64,000 nucleotides of DNA, taken from contig NZ_BAAAYL010000001.1 in NCBI RefSeq assembly GCF_039536205.1, forward strand, positions 2,294,001-2,358,000. Direction: 5' to 3'. How positions within the stretch are numbered: the first letter of the stretch is position 1; each line of letters begins with the position of its first letter. A program made the translations under genes and the position numbers. The notes under the pieces were generated by a model, which was given only the letters and a program-made list of their open reading frames with translations, was not told where the DNA came from and made no database searches. Source of the stretch: Streptomyces sannanensis. Its GTDB lineage: Bacteria > Actinomycetota > Actinomycetes > Streptomycetales > Streptomycetaceae. Shown here piece by piece: positions 63,887 to 64,000 of this stretch.

Positions 63887-64000
63887 TCAGGCCCACGCCG
63901 CGAGCAGATCCCCCGGACCCCGGTGCGCCGACAGACCCTCCGCGGCCTCAGCTGCCGGCGGACGACGACTGACCGCGACCAGGGCGCCGTTGCGCAGGCA
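63887..64000 (-). CDS. C-terminal end of an unidentified gene (cut by window edge)
   Basis: An open frame enters from beyond the window and ends with TGA at 63887-63889, giving 37 residues (CLRNGALVAVSRRPPAAEA, then AEGLSAHRGPGDLLAAWA). Codon usage is GC-rich at third positions as expected of coding sequence. The tail is too short to assign. In other Streptomyces an RNase E/G-type gene lies on this side of rplU, but nothing in the visible residues proves that here. Confidence 0.45.
   Translation of the reverse strand, partial: CLRNGALVAVSRRPPAAEAAEGLSAHRGPGDLLAAWA

Overview
The window is a high-GC actinomycete chromosome segment, almost certainly Streptomyces. The support is GC-rich third codon positions throughout, GTG/TTG starts, CIRCE-controlled hrcA-dnaJ, a leuA leader peptide followed by leuA, and the order leuA ... 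era-ybeY-phoH ... hrcA-dnaJ ... hemW-lepA-rpsT-holA-comEC-comEA-leuS-nadD-rsfS-proA-proB-obg-rpmA-rplU. From memory this matches the conserved core between leuA and rpmA of S. coelicolor. Most genes are on the minus strand.

Layout. 1-2.2 kb: leuA with a Leu-rich leader peptide. 2.2-4.8 kb: a plus-strand accessory patch holding a protealysin-type M4 protease paired with an emfourin-type inhibitor, a GNAT acetyltransferase and a wrecked TetR gene. 4.9-16.4 kb: Era, a deaminase-like protein, lipoproteins, CNNM/CorC, YbeY, an intein-containing PhoH, a PfkB kinase, RNase Z, HIT, RsmE and a nitronate monooxygenase. 16.6-18.8 kb: the hrcA-dnaJ heat-shock operon. 18.9-21.3 kb: an MBL-fold protein, DUF3097, a two-repeat type I-E-like CRISPR remnant and a Uma2 protein. 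21.4-29 kb: HemW, a SpoIIE-type phosphatase, an acyl-CoA synthetase, LepA and ribosomal protein S20. 29.7-36.7 kb: HolA, a YceI protein, the DNA-uptake pair ComEA/ComEC and DegV. 37-43.6 kb: leuS with a classical attenuator, then a membrane cytochrome-like protein coupled to a NuoF-like flavoprotein-ferredoxin fusion. 43.6-46.4 kb: a complete group II intron behind a tRNA-Ala terminator, and two identical tRNA-Ala(GGC) genes flanking two small zinc-ribbon genes. 46.5-53.8 kb: histidine phosphatase, RsfS, an LCP-like protein, NadD, small membrane proteins and an M48 protease. 53.9-57 kb: proA and proB. 57-61 kb: a CDP-ribitol synthase plus a TagF-like polymerase, a wall-teichoic-acid module lying between proB and obg. 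61.5-64 kb: obg, rpmA, rplU and the cut end of an unidentified gene.

The most notable signals are: (i) a 360-residue intein in PhoH with the class 3 Trp/Cys/Thr signature and a LAGLIDADG endonuclease; (ii) a 61-bp-period CRISPR remnant with no cas genes; (iii) a group II intron placed immediately 3' of a tRNA terminator; (iv) Leu-run leader peptides before both leuA and leuS; (v) an intergenic Streptomyces palindrome that has become coding sequence inside leuS; (vi) a histidine phosphatase gene whose only workable start is CTG, overlapping the rsfS stop; and (vii) the protease-inhibitor and ribitol-teichoic-acid modules. I found no novel multigene defence system. The accessory content is a set of separate small insertions in a conserved core.
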